From positions 1 to 14,060 of the forward strand of contig JAEWIL010000182.1 in the NCBI GenBank assembly GCA_023387085.1: 14,060 nucleotides of DNA, in the 5' to 3' direction. The translations under genes were made by a program, and so were the position numbers. Below, piece by piece: positions 6,178-13,422 of the stretch. The stretch is from Pseudomonadota bacterium. Its GTDB lineage: Bacteria > Pseudomonadota > Alphaproteobacteria > Sphingomonadales > Sphingomonadaceae. The notes below the pieces were generated by a model that made no database searches, was not told where the DNA came from, and was given only the letters and a program-made list of their open reading frames with translations. How positions within the stretch are numbered: position 1 is the first letter of the stretch; each line of letters starts with the position of its first letter.

Positions 6178-7113
6178 ATGCCCGTTGATCCCCAGATTGA
6201 GGCGATGCTCGCCGCCATGCCCGAATGGCCCGGCGTGCGTCATGTTCCCCTAGACATGCTTCGTCAGTCGGTCCGTGAAAGCTCGATGGCGATCCCGCCG
6301 GCCGCTGACGCCGTCGTCGCGGCGACCGAGGACCGTATGATCGAGGGACCGGGAGGCCCGCTCGGCCTTCGTCTTTACACGCCCGAGGGGACGGGCCCCT
6401 TTCCGGTGACGGTGTACATGCATGGCGGCGGGTTCGTGGTCGGTGACCTCGACACGCAGGACATGATCGCGCGGGCGCTTTGTGCCTGGGGCGAGACGAT
6501 CGTCGTCTCGGTCGATTATCGTCTCGCGCCCGAGCATCCGTTTCCGGCTGGACCCGACGATGCCTTCGCGGCGCTCCTGTGGGCCTCGTCCAATGCGGAG
6601 AGCTTCGGCGGCGACGCGAACCGGCTGGCGCTTGCGGGCGACAGCGCGGGCGCAAATCTCGCCGCCGCCGCAGCGCTGCGTGCCCGCGATACGGGCGGTC
6701 CCGCCGTGCGCGCGCTCGTGAACATCTACGGCTCGTGCAACTATCCCTCGGACGATACGCCCTCGTCGCGCGAATTTGCGGACGGTCCGATCCTGCGGAA
6801 GGATGACGTCGACTGGTTCTGGGAGCAATTCCTGCCCGATGCCGGCCAGCAGAACGACCCGCAGGCCTCACCGCTGCGCGCGCCGAGCCATGCCGGGCTG
6901 CCGCCGGCCTTTGTCGCGACCGCCGAATGCGATCCCTCGCGCGACGATGCCGAACGCTTTGCGGCGAGGCTCGCCGACGCAGGCGTCGCCGTCGAGGCGA
7001 AGCGCTATCCCGGGATGGTGCACGGCTTTGCTTCCTGGGTCGGCTTTCTTCCGGGCGCCCGCGATGTGCTGACCGACGCGGGCAATTTTCTCAAAAAACA
7101 TCTTGCCAGCTGA
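6178..7113 (+). CDS. Alpha/beta hydrolase, hormone-sensitive-lipase (HSL) family esterase
   Basis: This 311-residue cytoplasmic esterase or lactonase belongs to the HSL-type family. MHGGGFVVGD (81-90) carries the HGGG oxyanion hole, GDSAG (154-158) the nucleophile Ser156, ECDPSRDD (250-257) the likely acid Asp252, and MVHGF (280-284) the base His282. Length and motif spacing fit the family, so it should be active. It starts the plus-strand operon under operator C, with a GAGGAAAG ribosome site before the ATG. In the context of a Baeyer-Villiger monooxygenase sharing the motif, a natural role is cleaving the ester or lactone that the monooxygenase makes, as ChnC or HapD do in known routes. That role is inference; the fold and catalytic triad are visible in the sequence. 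Confidence 0.92.
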   Translation: MPVDPQIEAMLAAMPEWPGVRHVPLDMLRQSVRESSMAIPPAADAVVAATEDRMIEGPGGPLGLRLYTPEGTGPFPVTVYMHGGGFVVGDLDTQDMIARALCAWGETIVVSVDYRLAPEHPFPAGPDDAFAALLWASSNAESFGGDANRLALAGDSAGANLAAAAALRARDTGGPAVRALVNIYGSCNYPSDDTPSSREFADGPILRKDDVDWFWEQFLPDAGQQNDPQASPLRAPSHAGLPPAFVATAECDPSRDDAERFAARLADAGVAVEAKRYPGMVHGFASWVGFLPGARDVLTDAGNFLKKHLAS

Positions 7114-7123
7114 CAGGAATTTT

Positions 7124-7978
7124 ATGGCCAAGGATATCGAAGCATTCGCCGACGGCGTCGCCGTCATTACCGGAGCCGGGTCGGGGATCGGGGCGGGGCT
7201 CGCGCGCCGCGCTGCCGCGCTCGGCATGACCGTCGTCGTCGCCGATATCGACCTCGCCGCCGCCGAGGCGACCGCCCGCGCCATCTCCGAGGCGAGCGGC
7301 AAGGGTGAAGCGGTCCGGGTCGACGTGTCCGATCCCGCCGAGCTCGACCGGCTCGCGGCGCATGTGCATGCGCGCCACGGTGATGTGAAGCTTCTCGTCA
7401 ACAATGCCGGCATCGAGACGATCGGTTACAGCTGGGAAATTCCGAGCGATCGCTGGGAGCGCACGCTCGATGTCAACATCCATGGCGTGGTCCACGGCGT
7501 CCGGGCCTTCCTGCCGCGGATGATCGCGAGCGGGAAAGAGGCATGGGTCGCCAACCTGTCGTCGGTGGGCGGCTTCTCGGTGATGCCGGCGCAGACAGCC
7601 TATATCATGACCAAACATGCCGTGCAGGCGTTCAGCGAATGCCTCTACACCGAGGTCGAACTCGTCGGCGCACCCATCCATGTTGCGTCGATCATTCCGG
7701 GCATGCTGAAGACCTCGATCTTTAATGCGGGCGCGGGCGAGGGCGAGCCGCCGGCGGCTGCGGCACACCGGCGCAAGATGTTCGAGATGATGCGCGATTA
7801 CGGCATGGATCTCGACGAGGGTTGCCGGGTCATTCTCGAGCAGGTCGCCGAGGGCAAATTCTGGGTGCACACCCAGCCCGAAATGAGCCGCGAGATCATC
7901 GACGCGCGCATCGCCTTCTTCCAGGGCCAGGAGGCTCCTTTGCTGCCCGACACGGTCCGTCATCTTGTCGAGGGCTGA
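7124..7978 (+). CDS. Short-chain dehydrogenase/reductase (classical SDR)
   Basis: This 284-residue NAD(P)-dependent oxidoreductase has a Rossmann fold with GAGSGIG (17-23), DVNIHG with the tetrad Asn119, NNAG (93-96), the catalytic serine in NLSSVGG (Ser146 or Ser147) and YIMTK with Tyr160 and Lys164. An aspartate after the second strand (VVADIDL, 38-44) suggests NAD(H) rather than NADP(H). The ATG at 7124 is chosen because of the AGGA just upstream and because the fold starts immediately; an in-frame ATG at 7103 would overlap the hydrolase gene. It lies 10 bp after the hydrolase stop, so the two are surely co-transcribed. A likely role is oxidising a secondary alcohol to a ketone, or an alcohol released by the hydrolase. 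Confidence 0.92.
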   Translation: MAKDIEAFADGVAVITGAGSGIGAGLARRAAALGMTVVVADIDLAAAEATARAISEASGKGEAVRVDVSDPAELDRLAAHVHARHGDVKLLVNNAGIETIGYSWEIPSDRWERTLDVNIHGVVHGVRAFLPRMIASGKEAWVANLSSVGGFSVMPAQTAYIMTKHAVQAFSECLYTEVELVGAPIHVASIIPGMLKTSIFNAGAGEGEPPAAAAHRRKMFEMMRDYGMDLDEGCRVILEQVAEGKFWVHTQPEMSREIIDARIAFFQGQEAPLLPDTVRHLVEG

Positions 7979-8011
7979 CGGCGAGCGGGCGGCTGCGCGG
8001 GGGAAGTAGCG

Positions 8012-8956
8012 ATGACGGAAATGCGCTTCGACGATCAGGTCGCGATCGTCACCGGGGCCGGCGGCGGGCTCGGCAAGGCCTATGCCGAGCTGCTTGCCGA
8101 ACGCGGCGCGAAGGTGCTCGTCAACGATCTGGGCGGCAATTTTCTGGGCGAGGGCGCCGACGCGCATTATGCGCAGCGGGTTGCCGAAGCCATCCGCGCG
8201 GCGGGCGGCGTCGCGGAGGCGAATATCGAAAGCGTTGCCAGCTCCGACGGCGCGAACGCGATTGTCGCCGATGCGATGGAGCGTTGGGGCCGCGTCGATA
8301 TCCTTGTGAACAATGCGGGCATCGTGAGCGGTTCGGGGCCGCTCGAGACGATCACCGACGATCAGTGGCAGAAAGATCTGCAGGTGTCGGCGGGCGGCAC
8401 CTTCTTCCTCTGCCGGGCGGTATGGGAAGGCATGAAGGCTCGAGATTACGGCCGCATCGTCAACATCGCCTCGGGAAGCTGGTTCGGCATGGGCTCGGGG
8501 GTTCCCTATCCGGCGGCGAAGGGGGCCGTCTGGGCCATGACCCGCGCGCTCGCATCCGCCAGCACCGCCCGCGGCTGGAATATTCGCGTCAACGCCCTCA
8601 TGCCGATCGCGGCGAGCCGGATGACCGCGCTGATGGGCGAGGAAATCGACGCGCTGATGCAGCGGGATTTTCCGGCCCGCGCGGTCGCTCCCGTCGTCGG
8701 GCTGCTCGCGCATGCGCAGGCCCCCTGCAACGGCGAGATGTTTTCGGTCGGCGGCGGCGGTTTCGCGCGCGTTTTTGCAGGTGTAACGCCAGGGTATCGC
8801 GGTACCGACAAGGACTGGACGATCGAGGATGCGGCAAGCCGCTTCGAGGAGGCCTTCGCGACCGACGGCTTTTCCATCCCGAAAGAGGCGATGGAGGAAG
8901 CCGAGCGCTTCTCGTCCGATGTGCCATGGGACGCGTTTCGGCAGTTCGTCGCGTAA
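8012..8956 (+). CDS. Short-chain dehydrogenase, MFE-2/(3R)-hydroxyacyl-CoA-dehydrogenase-like
   Basis: This 314-residue SDR has GAGGGLG (15-21), VNDLGG (37-42), VNNAGI (99-104), NIASGSWFG (151-159) and YPAAK with Tyr166 and Lys170. The VNDLGG segment, the long insertion after it and the C-terminal tail of some 85 residues beyond the core resemble the dehydrogenase domain of peroxisomal multifunctional enzyme type 2, which oxidises (3R)-hydroxyacyl-CoA. The Asn that usually completes the SDR tetrad is replaced: the segment reads LQVSAGGTFF, with Ser126. It lies 33 bp after the first SDR, with a GGGGGAAG ribosome site, in the same operon. It could act on a CoA-bound intermediate after ring or side-chain cleavage, or on a free alcohol; the sequence alone does not decide. 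Confidence 0.9.
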   Translation: MTEMRFDDQVAIVTGAGGGLGKAYAELLAERGAKVLVNDLGGNFLGEGADAHYAQRVAEAIRAAGGVAEANIESVASSDGANAIVADAMERWGRVDILVNNAGIVSGSGPLETITDDQWQKDLQVSAGGTFFLCRAVWEGMKARDYGRIVNIASGSWFGMGSGVPYPAAKGAVWAMTRALASASTARGWNIRVNALMPIAASRMTALMGEEIDALMQRDFPARAVAPVVGLLAHAQAPCNGEMFSVGGGGFARVFAGVTPGYRGTDKDWTIEDAASRFEEAFATDGFSIPKEAMEEAERFSSDVPWDAFRQFVA

Positions 8957-9129
8957 CCGAGAGAGCGGATGGCGGGCCGCGTCGAGGGTAAGGTCGCGCC
9001 GGCGATCCCGAGGTTAGGGTGGATGCCTTCATGGGTCCGGCCTGCGGCACGAAATTGCCTCTGGTGGCCCTGGTCTCGGACTGCCACGACGCGGCGATCG
9101 GTCGGCGCAACCGGGGCGAGGGTACCGAG
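8957..9129 (+). other. Intra-operon gap without a clear gene; possible decayed SDR start
   Basis: These 173 bp separate the second SDR gene from the AEC gene. An ATG at 8969 opens with MAGRVEGKVA, which looks like the usual first residues of another SDR, but the dinucleotide-binding glycine motif never appears in any frame and the reading ends at the TGA before the AEC start. It may be a deletion remnant of a third SDR gene or a coincidence. No hairpin or operator copy was seen. Confidence 0.25.
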
Positions 9130-10077
9130 TTGACGGCAGCGATTTTAGGAGCGCTCTTCCCGGTCTTTGCGCTGATCGGGCTCGGCTATGTCTGCGGCCG
9201 GCAGCGGTGGCTGGGCGAGGAGGGCGATCGCGCGCTCAACGCCTTCGTCGCCCTGATCGCATTGCCCGTGCTGACCTTTCACGTGATCGCGACGATGAAC
9301 CCCGCCGATCTTTTTGAGCCGGTCATGTTCACCGTGGTCGTCGGCGCTTCTTATCTGGTCTTTGCCATCCATCTCCTCGTCGAGCGGCTTCGCGGGCTCG
9401 ACCCGATGCGTGCCAATCTGGCGGCGCTCGGTGCGGCCTATGGCAACAGCGCTTTCGTCGGCCTGCCGATCTGCCTCGCGCTGTTCGGTTCGGCGAGCCT
9501 CGCCCCGTCGGCCGTGGTGATGGCGCTGAACACCGTCTTCGTCTTCGGCGGCGGCGCCTTCGCCTCGGCGTTCGCGGCCGCCCGATCCGGCACGGGGTCT
9601 GTCTCGCTCGCCTCGACCGCCCGGCTCGTCCTTCTGAATCCGCTTATCCTCGGCGCGACGGGCGGCGCTGTCATGGCACTTTCGGGGGCTGTGCTGCCAG
9701 GCGCGCTCGACGGGCTTTTGCGTCTGCTCGGCGGCGCGACCGCCCCTTGCGCGCTCGTCGCGATCGGCATGTTCGTCGCGCGGCCGGTGCCGGCGTCGGG
9801 CGGCACGGGGGCGACCTGGCGGAGCCTTGCCGGGAAACTGGTTCTGCTGCCGGCCGTTACGGCCGGCTTGCTCGCGCTGTTGCCGCCGCTTCCCAACGTC
9901 TGGCACGACACGGCGCTGGTGATGGCCGGCGTTCCCTGTGCCTCGAGCCTTTTTGTCCTGGCGCGCGGCGGCGGCGAGGACGCGCTACGGCTGGCATCGC
10001 GGCTGATCATCGTCTCGATGGCGGCGGCGGCCTTGACCCTGCCGCTGCTTCTGGTCGCCCTGCGGCCGGGAGGCTGA
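9130..10077 (+). CDS. AEC (auxin efflux carrier) family permease
   Basis: This is an inner-membrane carrier of about 315 residues with some ten hydrophobic segments in two groups of five, the usual length and layout of bacterial AEC proteins. The N-terminus, reading (M)TAAILGALFPVFALIGLGY, matches the typical first helix, and the following GRQRWLGEEGDRALNAFV is the expected loop. TTG at 9130 is chosen as start because it puts the first helix at the N-terminus and has a GAGGG ribosome site 7 bases upstream; GTG at 9019 would add 37 residues with no family likeness. Family members move organic acids or similar anions. As the last gene of the hydrolase-SDR operon it probably imports the substrate or exports a product; the direction is unknown. 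A strong hairpin follows the stop. Confidence 0.87.
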   Translation: MTAAILGALFPVFALIGLGYVCGRQRWLGEEGDRALNAFVALIALPVLTFHVIATMNPADLFEPVMFTVVVGASYLVFAIHLLVERLRGLDPMRANLAALGAAYGNSAFVGLPICLALFGSASLAPSAVVMALNTVFVFGGGAFASAFAAARSGTGSVSLASTARLVLLNPLILGATGGAVMALSGAVLPGALDGLLRLLGGATAPCALVAIGMFVARPVPASGGTGATWRSLAGKLVLLPAVTAGLLALLPPLPNVWHDTALVMAGVPCASSLFVLARGGGEDALRLASRLIIVSMAAAALTLPLLLVALRPGG

Positions 10078-10088
10078 GGGTCCGTGGC

Positions 10089-10119
10089 CGCGGGGCCGGC
10101 AACGCGCGCCGGCCCCGCG
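10089..10119. terminator. GC-rich bidirectional hairpin between convergent genes
   Basis: CGCGGGGCCGGC (10089-10100) and GCCGGCCCCGCG (10108-10119) form a perfect 12-bp stem with a 7-base loop. It occupies most of the 46-bp gap between the AEC stop and the monooxygenase stop, so it can serve both strands. There is no T run, so it may work with Rho or as a 3'-end stabiliser. Confidence 0.6.
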
Positions 10120-10123
10120 TCCG

Positions 10124-12058
10124 TCAATCGTGCAGCCGATAGGAATCGTCGGCCGGTGTACGGGTTTCGTTGAAGAAGTCGACGAGACGCCAGGGCCATG
10201 ACAGGAAGATACGGCCCTTGCTGTTGTTGTAGTAGCTGTTCGCCTTCGGGTGCGACCAGATCATCTGCGGCATGCGCTCCTCGACCTTGCGGTTCCAGGC
10301 GTCATAGGCTTCGGTCCTGACTTCGAACGCCTTGGCGTCGGCCGCGACGACGCGGTCGAGCGCCTCGATGATCCAGTTGACCTGGCATTCGGAGATAAGG
10401 TTCTGGCCCGCCGCATGATTGGGCGCGCTGTTCGGCCCCACCGTGTGGAAATAGTTGGGATAGCCCGGAATGCACATTCCCATGTAGGACCGTGGATCCT
10501 CCTCGCCCCATTCCTCGCCGAGGTCGCGGCCGCCAACGCCTTTGATGGTGAGATCGCCGGTCATCTTCGCGACGTTGAACCCGGTGGCGCAGACGATGAT
10601 GTCGAAGTCGGTAACCGTTCCGTCGGAGGTTTCGATGCCGCCCGGCAGCACGCGCGCGATGCCCGACGTCTCGAGATGGACATTGTCGCGGAGCAGCGCA
10701 TCATACCAGCCATTGTCGAGGATGATGCGCTTCGAGAAGATCGGGAAGTCGGGGGTGAGCTTTTCGATGAGATCGGGGCGATCGGCGAATTTTCCATTGA
10801 GATACATCAGCGCATATTGGCGGATCATCTCGTTCGATTCGGAGACCGCGAGATCATTGCCGGCCCAGGCGGGATCCTGCAGCACGTTCGAGAAGAGGCC
10901 GTCGGCAGCCGACCAGTAGACCCGGAAGCGGAACCATTCCTTGAACATCGGAATATTGGCCAGGGCCCATTTCATCCCGTCGCTGACCTCGTGCGCGATT
11001 TCGGGGTTGAAGATCACCCAATGCTTTGTTCGCTGAAAGACAGTGAGCTCCTTGACCTTCGGCGCGATCGCCCCGACGAGCTGCGCCGAGCTTGCGCCGG
11101 TGCCGATGACCGCCACCCTTTTGCCTGTCACGTCGAGATCGGACGGCCATGCCGCTGTATGGACAACCGGCCCTGCGAATGTGCCGAGCCCCGGGATATC
11201 GGGAAATTTATACCGGTTGACGGGTCCGTGTCCGTTGATCACCGCATTGACGACGATATCTTCCGCGCTGCCGTCGGCGCCGCGCACCGTGACGGTCCAC
11301 ATCCCGCTCGTCTCGTCGTAGACCAGCTTCTCGACCTTGGTATTGAAGCGGATATTGCCGCGGATATCATATTTGTCGGCCACTTCGAGCATGTAGCGCT
11401 GCATGTCCGCGCCCTGCGGGTGATAGTGGCGCCAGTCGGGCCATATCTCCCAGCTGAAGCTGTAGAAGTGGCTGGGGGTGTCGACGCCGACGCCGGGATA
11501 TCGGTTCTCATACCATGTCCCGCCGACGTCGCTGTTCTTTTCGATGACGACATAATCATAGCCGGCCTCGCGCAGCTTCATCGCGGCCGCCATGCCGGTC
11601 ATCCCGGCGCCGATGACGAGCACCTTGAAGTTCGCGGGCGGGGAAGGGCGATCGGGGATCGCCGACCGGTCGATCCAGGGTCGAAAACCGCACTGGTCGA
11701 AAACCAGGTCGATGAATTCCTCGTCGACGGGCTCACCGGCCGTGACCGTCATGATGCGCAGCATGAGGCGATCGTCGGGCGTGCCGGGCCTGAAGCCCTC
11801 GCCCGTGGTCAGCAGCCGCCGCATCCGGCCGCGCAGATCGTCGGCGAGTTCGTCGGGGATCGCGGTCGGCTCCATCGAGAAGGCCGGTTTGATGCACGGC
11901 GCGAAGCGTTCAAGAAACGCGGAGTCGCGCGTCAGATAGACATAGGTTGCCAGCAACGTCGCTATATTCGCGTCGCGCAGGGCCGCTTCCAGCTCCGCGC
12001 TGTCGGGCAGGGTCGCAAAGGTGCCGGGCGCCTCGGCCAGGGCGGCTTCATCAGACAT
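10124..12058 (-). CDS. Baeyer-Villiger monooxygenase, HAPMO-like with N-terminal extension
   Basis: This 644-residue FAD- and NADPH-dependent monooxygenase should insert oxygen next to a ketone to give an ester or lactone. Residues 1-140 are a helical N-terminal extension like that of 4-hydroxyacetophenone monooxygenase, which has a very similar total length. GAGMTG (150-155) binds FAD, and DVGGTWYENRYPGVGVD (177-193) is the usual type I segment. The Baeyer-Villiger fingerprint FxGxxxHxxxWP is complete at 294-305 (Phe294, Gly296, His300, Trp304, Pro305), and GTGASS (319-324) binds NADPH. Arg444 in FSKR matches by motif the catalytic arginine of the family (Arg337 of PAMO). The ATG at 12058 has a GGGAG ribosome site and operator D just upstream. 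It is divergent from the oxygenase-TonB unit. The substrate is unknown; an aryl or cyclic ketone is a guess from the HAPMO likeness. Confidence 0.93.
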   Translation of the reverse strand: MSDEAALAEAPGTFATLPDSAELEAALRDANIATLLATYVYLTRDSAFLERFAPCIKPAFSMEPTAIPDELADDLRGRMRRLLTTGEGFRPGTPDDRLMLRIMTVTAGEPVDEEFIDLVFDQCGFRPWIDRSAIPDRPSPPANFKVLVIGAGMTGMAAAMKLREAGYDYVVIEKNSDVGGTWYENRYPGVGVDTPSHFYSFSWEIWPDWRHYHPQGADMQRYMLEVADKYDIRGNIRFNTKVEKLVYDETSGMWTVTVRGADGSAEDIVVNAVINGHGPVNRYKFPDIPGLGTFAGPVVHTAAWPSDLDVTGKRVAVIGTGASSAQLVGAIAPKVKELTVFQRTKHWVIFNPEIAHEVSDGMKWALANIPMFKEWFRFRVYWSAADGLFSNVLQDPAWAGNDLAVSESNEMIRQYALMYLNGKFADRPDLIEKLTPDFPIFSKRIILDNGWYDALLRDNVHLETSGIARVLPGGIETSDGTVTDFDIIVCATGFNVAKMTGDLTIKGVGGRDLGEEWGEEDPRSYMGMCIPGYPNYFHTVGPNSAPNHAAGQNLISECQVNWIIEALDRVVAADAKAFEVRTEAYDAWNRKVEERMPQMIWSHPKANSYYNNSKGRIFLSWPWRLVDFFNETRTPADDSYRLHD

Positions 12059-12075
12059 ATATATCCACTCCCATT

Positions 12076-12095
12076 TTGTAAGTGACCACTCACCT
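12076..12095 (-). promoter_or_regulatory. Operator site D of the shared 20-bp motif
   Basis: Read on the minus strand, AGGTGAGTGGTCACTTACAA matches site C at 15 of 20 positions, including the run GTGAGTGG. It ends 18 bases upstream of the monooxygenase ATG and so lies in that gene's promoter or leader. I could not identify a convincing -35/-10 pair for this gene. Confidence 0.65.
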
Positions 12096-12223
12096 ACTAT
12101 TCCGGCGCCTTCGCCGCAAGAGGGAGCAATTGAATTTCGCCGTCCTCCGGCGGGCTAGGTGATGCACGCATGCAACACTCCTCGAAATCTGACGGCACCG
12201 TACATTTTGGATTGCCGAAGCGA

Positions 12224-12252
12224 TTGACCTTGCCATTCGCAATGGGTAAGTG
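12224..12252 (+). promoter_or_regulatory. Possible promoter of the oxygenase-TonB unit
   Basis: TTGACC (12224-12229) is followed after 17 bp by TAAGTG (12247-12252), a weak -10 that overlaps operator E. The same TTGAC plus TAAGTG pairing occurs at the second TetR promoter, which gives it slight support. Confidence 0.3.
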
Positions 12253-12267
12253 AAAACTAACTTACAG
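12248..12267 (+). promoter_or_regulatory. Operator site E of the shared 20-bp motif
   Basis: AAGTGAAAACTAACTTACAG keeps the outer arms AAGTGA and ACTTAC at the same spacing as the other copies, but its core differs. Including the two bases before it, GTAAGT and ACTTAC form a perfect 6-bp inverted repeat over an 8-base spacer. It lies 34 bases upstream of the ATG at 12302. Confidence 0.6.
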
Positions 12268-12301
12268 CGATGCGCCGTTCAAGGCGCGGTGGGAGAGACT
12301 G

Positions 12302-13384
12302 ATGACGGCTGCTCGCGGCAACCTCGCCTATTCCGATATCTTGCGACCGGCAGCGCGGCCGCGCGAACTGCAGAATGTCTACACCGACGATCAGCGCGAG
12401 CGCCTGCTCGACGTCGTGCGGACGCAGGGTCCCTGGAAACTGATCATCGCGCAGCACTTCGCCTCGGCGGAGGAGCTGGTCGCAACGCTTTCAGGCGGAA
12501 TGCCCGAGGGGGTCGAGCCGACGCTCGACATGTTTCTCACGCCGACGTTCCGCGGCTTCTACGCCAATTATTCCGCGGCGCTGTTTCCCGAGATTCACGA
12601 CTGTTTCTACAATGCCGAGTTTCTCGAGCATGCGAAAAGCTATTGGGGCGCCCAATATGCCAAGCCGCAGATGATGCTCTTCAATATCAACGGGCCGTGC
12701 GGAAACGCCGACCCGGGTCACCTCGACTCGCCGAGTTTTCGCGGCGTGCGCTACGAGAATTCGCCGACATGGCTCTGCTCGGTCATGGGCAAATCGGGCC
12801 TGTTCCGGGATCATCTCATCAAGATGGCGCAGGTGATCACCTGGTTCTCGCACGACGAGGGAAGCGGTTTCACCTACTGGCCCGACGGCCCGGCCAAGGC
12901 GCCGCAGCGCCTCCAGCCGCCGATCTACAATCGCGGCGTCCTCGTCCAGAACGAGATGATGATGCACCGCGGCGAGGCGAATGGTCCGCTCGACAAGCAG
13001 CGGCCGGCAGGGCTCTCCTTCGACACCGTCTTCACCGGCGACCCGTCCGATCGCGACAACTGGCGCCTGATGAACGGCGACACCGTTATTGCCGAGCATA
13101 GCACCGACGAACTGCGCTTCCTCGTTCACTGGTCTGCCGAGGTCTTCGACGACTTTGCGGAATTGAAGAAGAATATGGATGGCAGCGACGACCTGACCTA
13201 CGATCAGGTGTTCGACACCTTCCTCAAGGATTTGCGCAGCCGCGGCATCCCGGTCGAGACGCCGACCGACCCGCTGCGCGACCCCGTTTTCATCCACACG
13301 CTCAACGCCGCTTATGATTTCGGCACGCCGACCAGCTATCCGGAGGGCGCCTATCCGATGGCGCCGGTGCTCGACGCCGCCTGA
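12302..13384 (+). CDS. Putative non-haem Fe(II)/2-oxoglutarate-type oxygenase of unrecognised family
   Basis: I do not recognise this 360-residue protein by name. It is soluble, with no signal peptide or membrane segment. PGHLDSPSF (138-146) offers an HxD motif (His140, Asp142), followed about 80 residues later by MMMHRG with His222 and then Arg234 in QRPAGLS (233-239). The order HxD, distal His and Arg 12 residues on is the facial triad plus 2-oxoglutarate anchor of phytanoyl-CoA-dioxygenase-like and related enzymes, so hydroxylation of a substrate is plausible. This rests on motif spacing only. The ATG at 12302 follows a GGGAGAG ribosome site. It is the first gene under operator E and is followed after 38 bp by the TonB receptor, so uptake and first attack on the substrate would be induced together. 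A structural protein of the same fold without metal is the main alternative. Confidence 0.8.
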   Translation: MTAARGNLAYSDILRPAARPRELQNVYTDDQRERLLDVVRTQGPWKLIIAQHFASAEELVATLSGGMPEGVEPTLDMFLTPTFRGFYANYSAALFPEIHDCFYNAEFLEHAKSYWGAQYAKPQMMLFNINGPCGNADPGHLDSPSFRGVRYENSPTWLCSVMGKSGLFRDHLIKMAQVITWFSHDEGSGFTYWPDGPAKAPQRLQPPIYNRGVLVQNEMMMHRGEANGPLDKQRPAGLSFDTVFTGDPSDRDNWRLMNGDTVIAEHSTDELRFLVHWSAEVFDDFAELKKNMDGSDDLTYDQVFDTFLKDLRSRGIPVETPTDPLRDPVFIHTLNAAYDFGTPTSYPEGAYPMAPVLDAA

Positions 13385-13422
13385 CGATCAACCGAACGAT
13401 AACAACCCATGGGAGGGATCAA

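Noticed and set aside
7091..8713. Long minus-strand open frame opposite the two SDR genes
   Set aside because: It spans two recognised genes and their gap and shows no protein family likeness; typical antisense frame in GC-rich DNA.
9019..9129. GTG at 9019 as start of the AEC gene
   Set aside because: It adds 37 residues without AEC likeness; the TTG at 9130 has a ribosome site and places the first helix at the N-terminus.
10250..12085. Long plus-strand open frame opposite the monooxygenase gene
   Set aside because: It mirrors the codons of a clearly recognised gene, shows no family likeness and is rich in Asp, Arg and Gly as expected for a GC-rich antisense frame.
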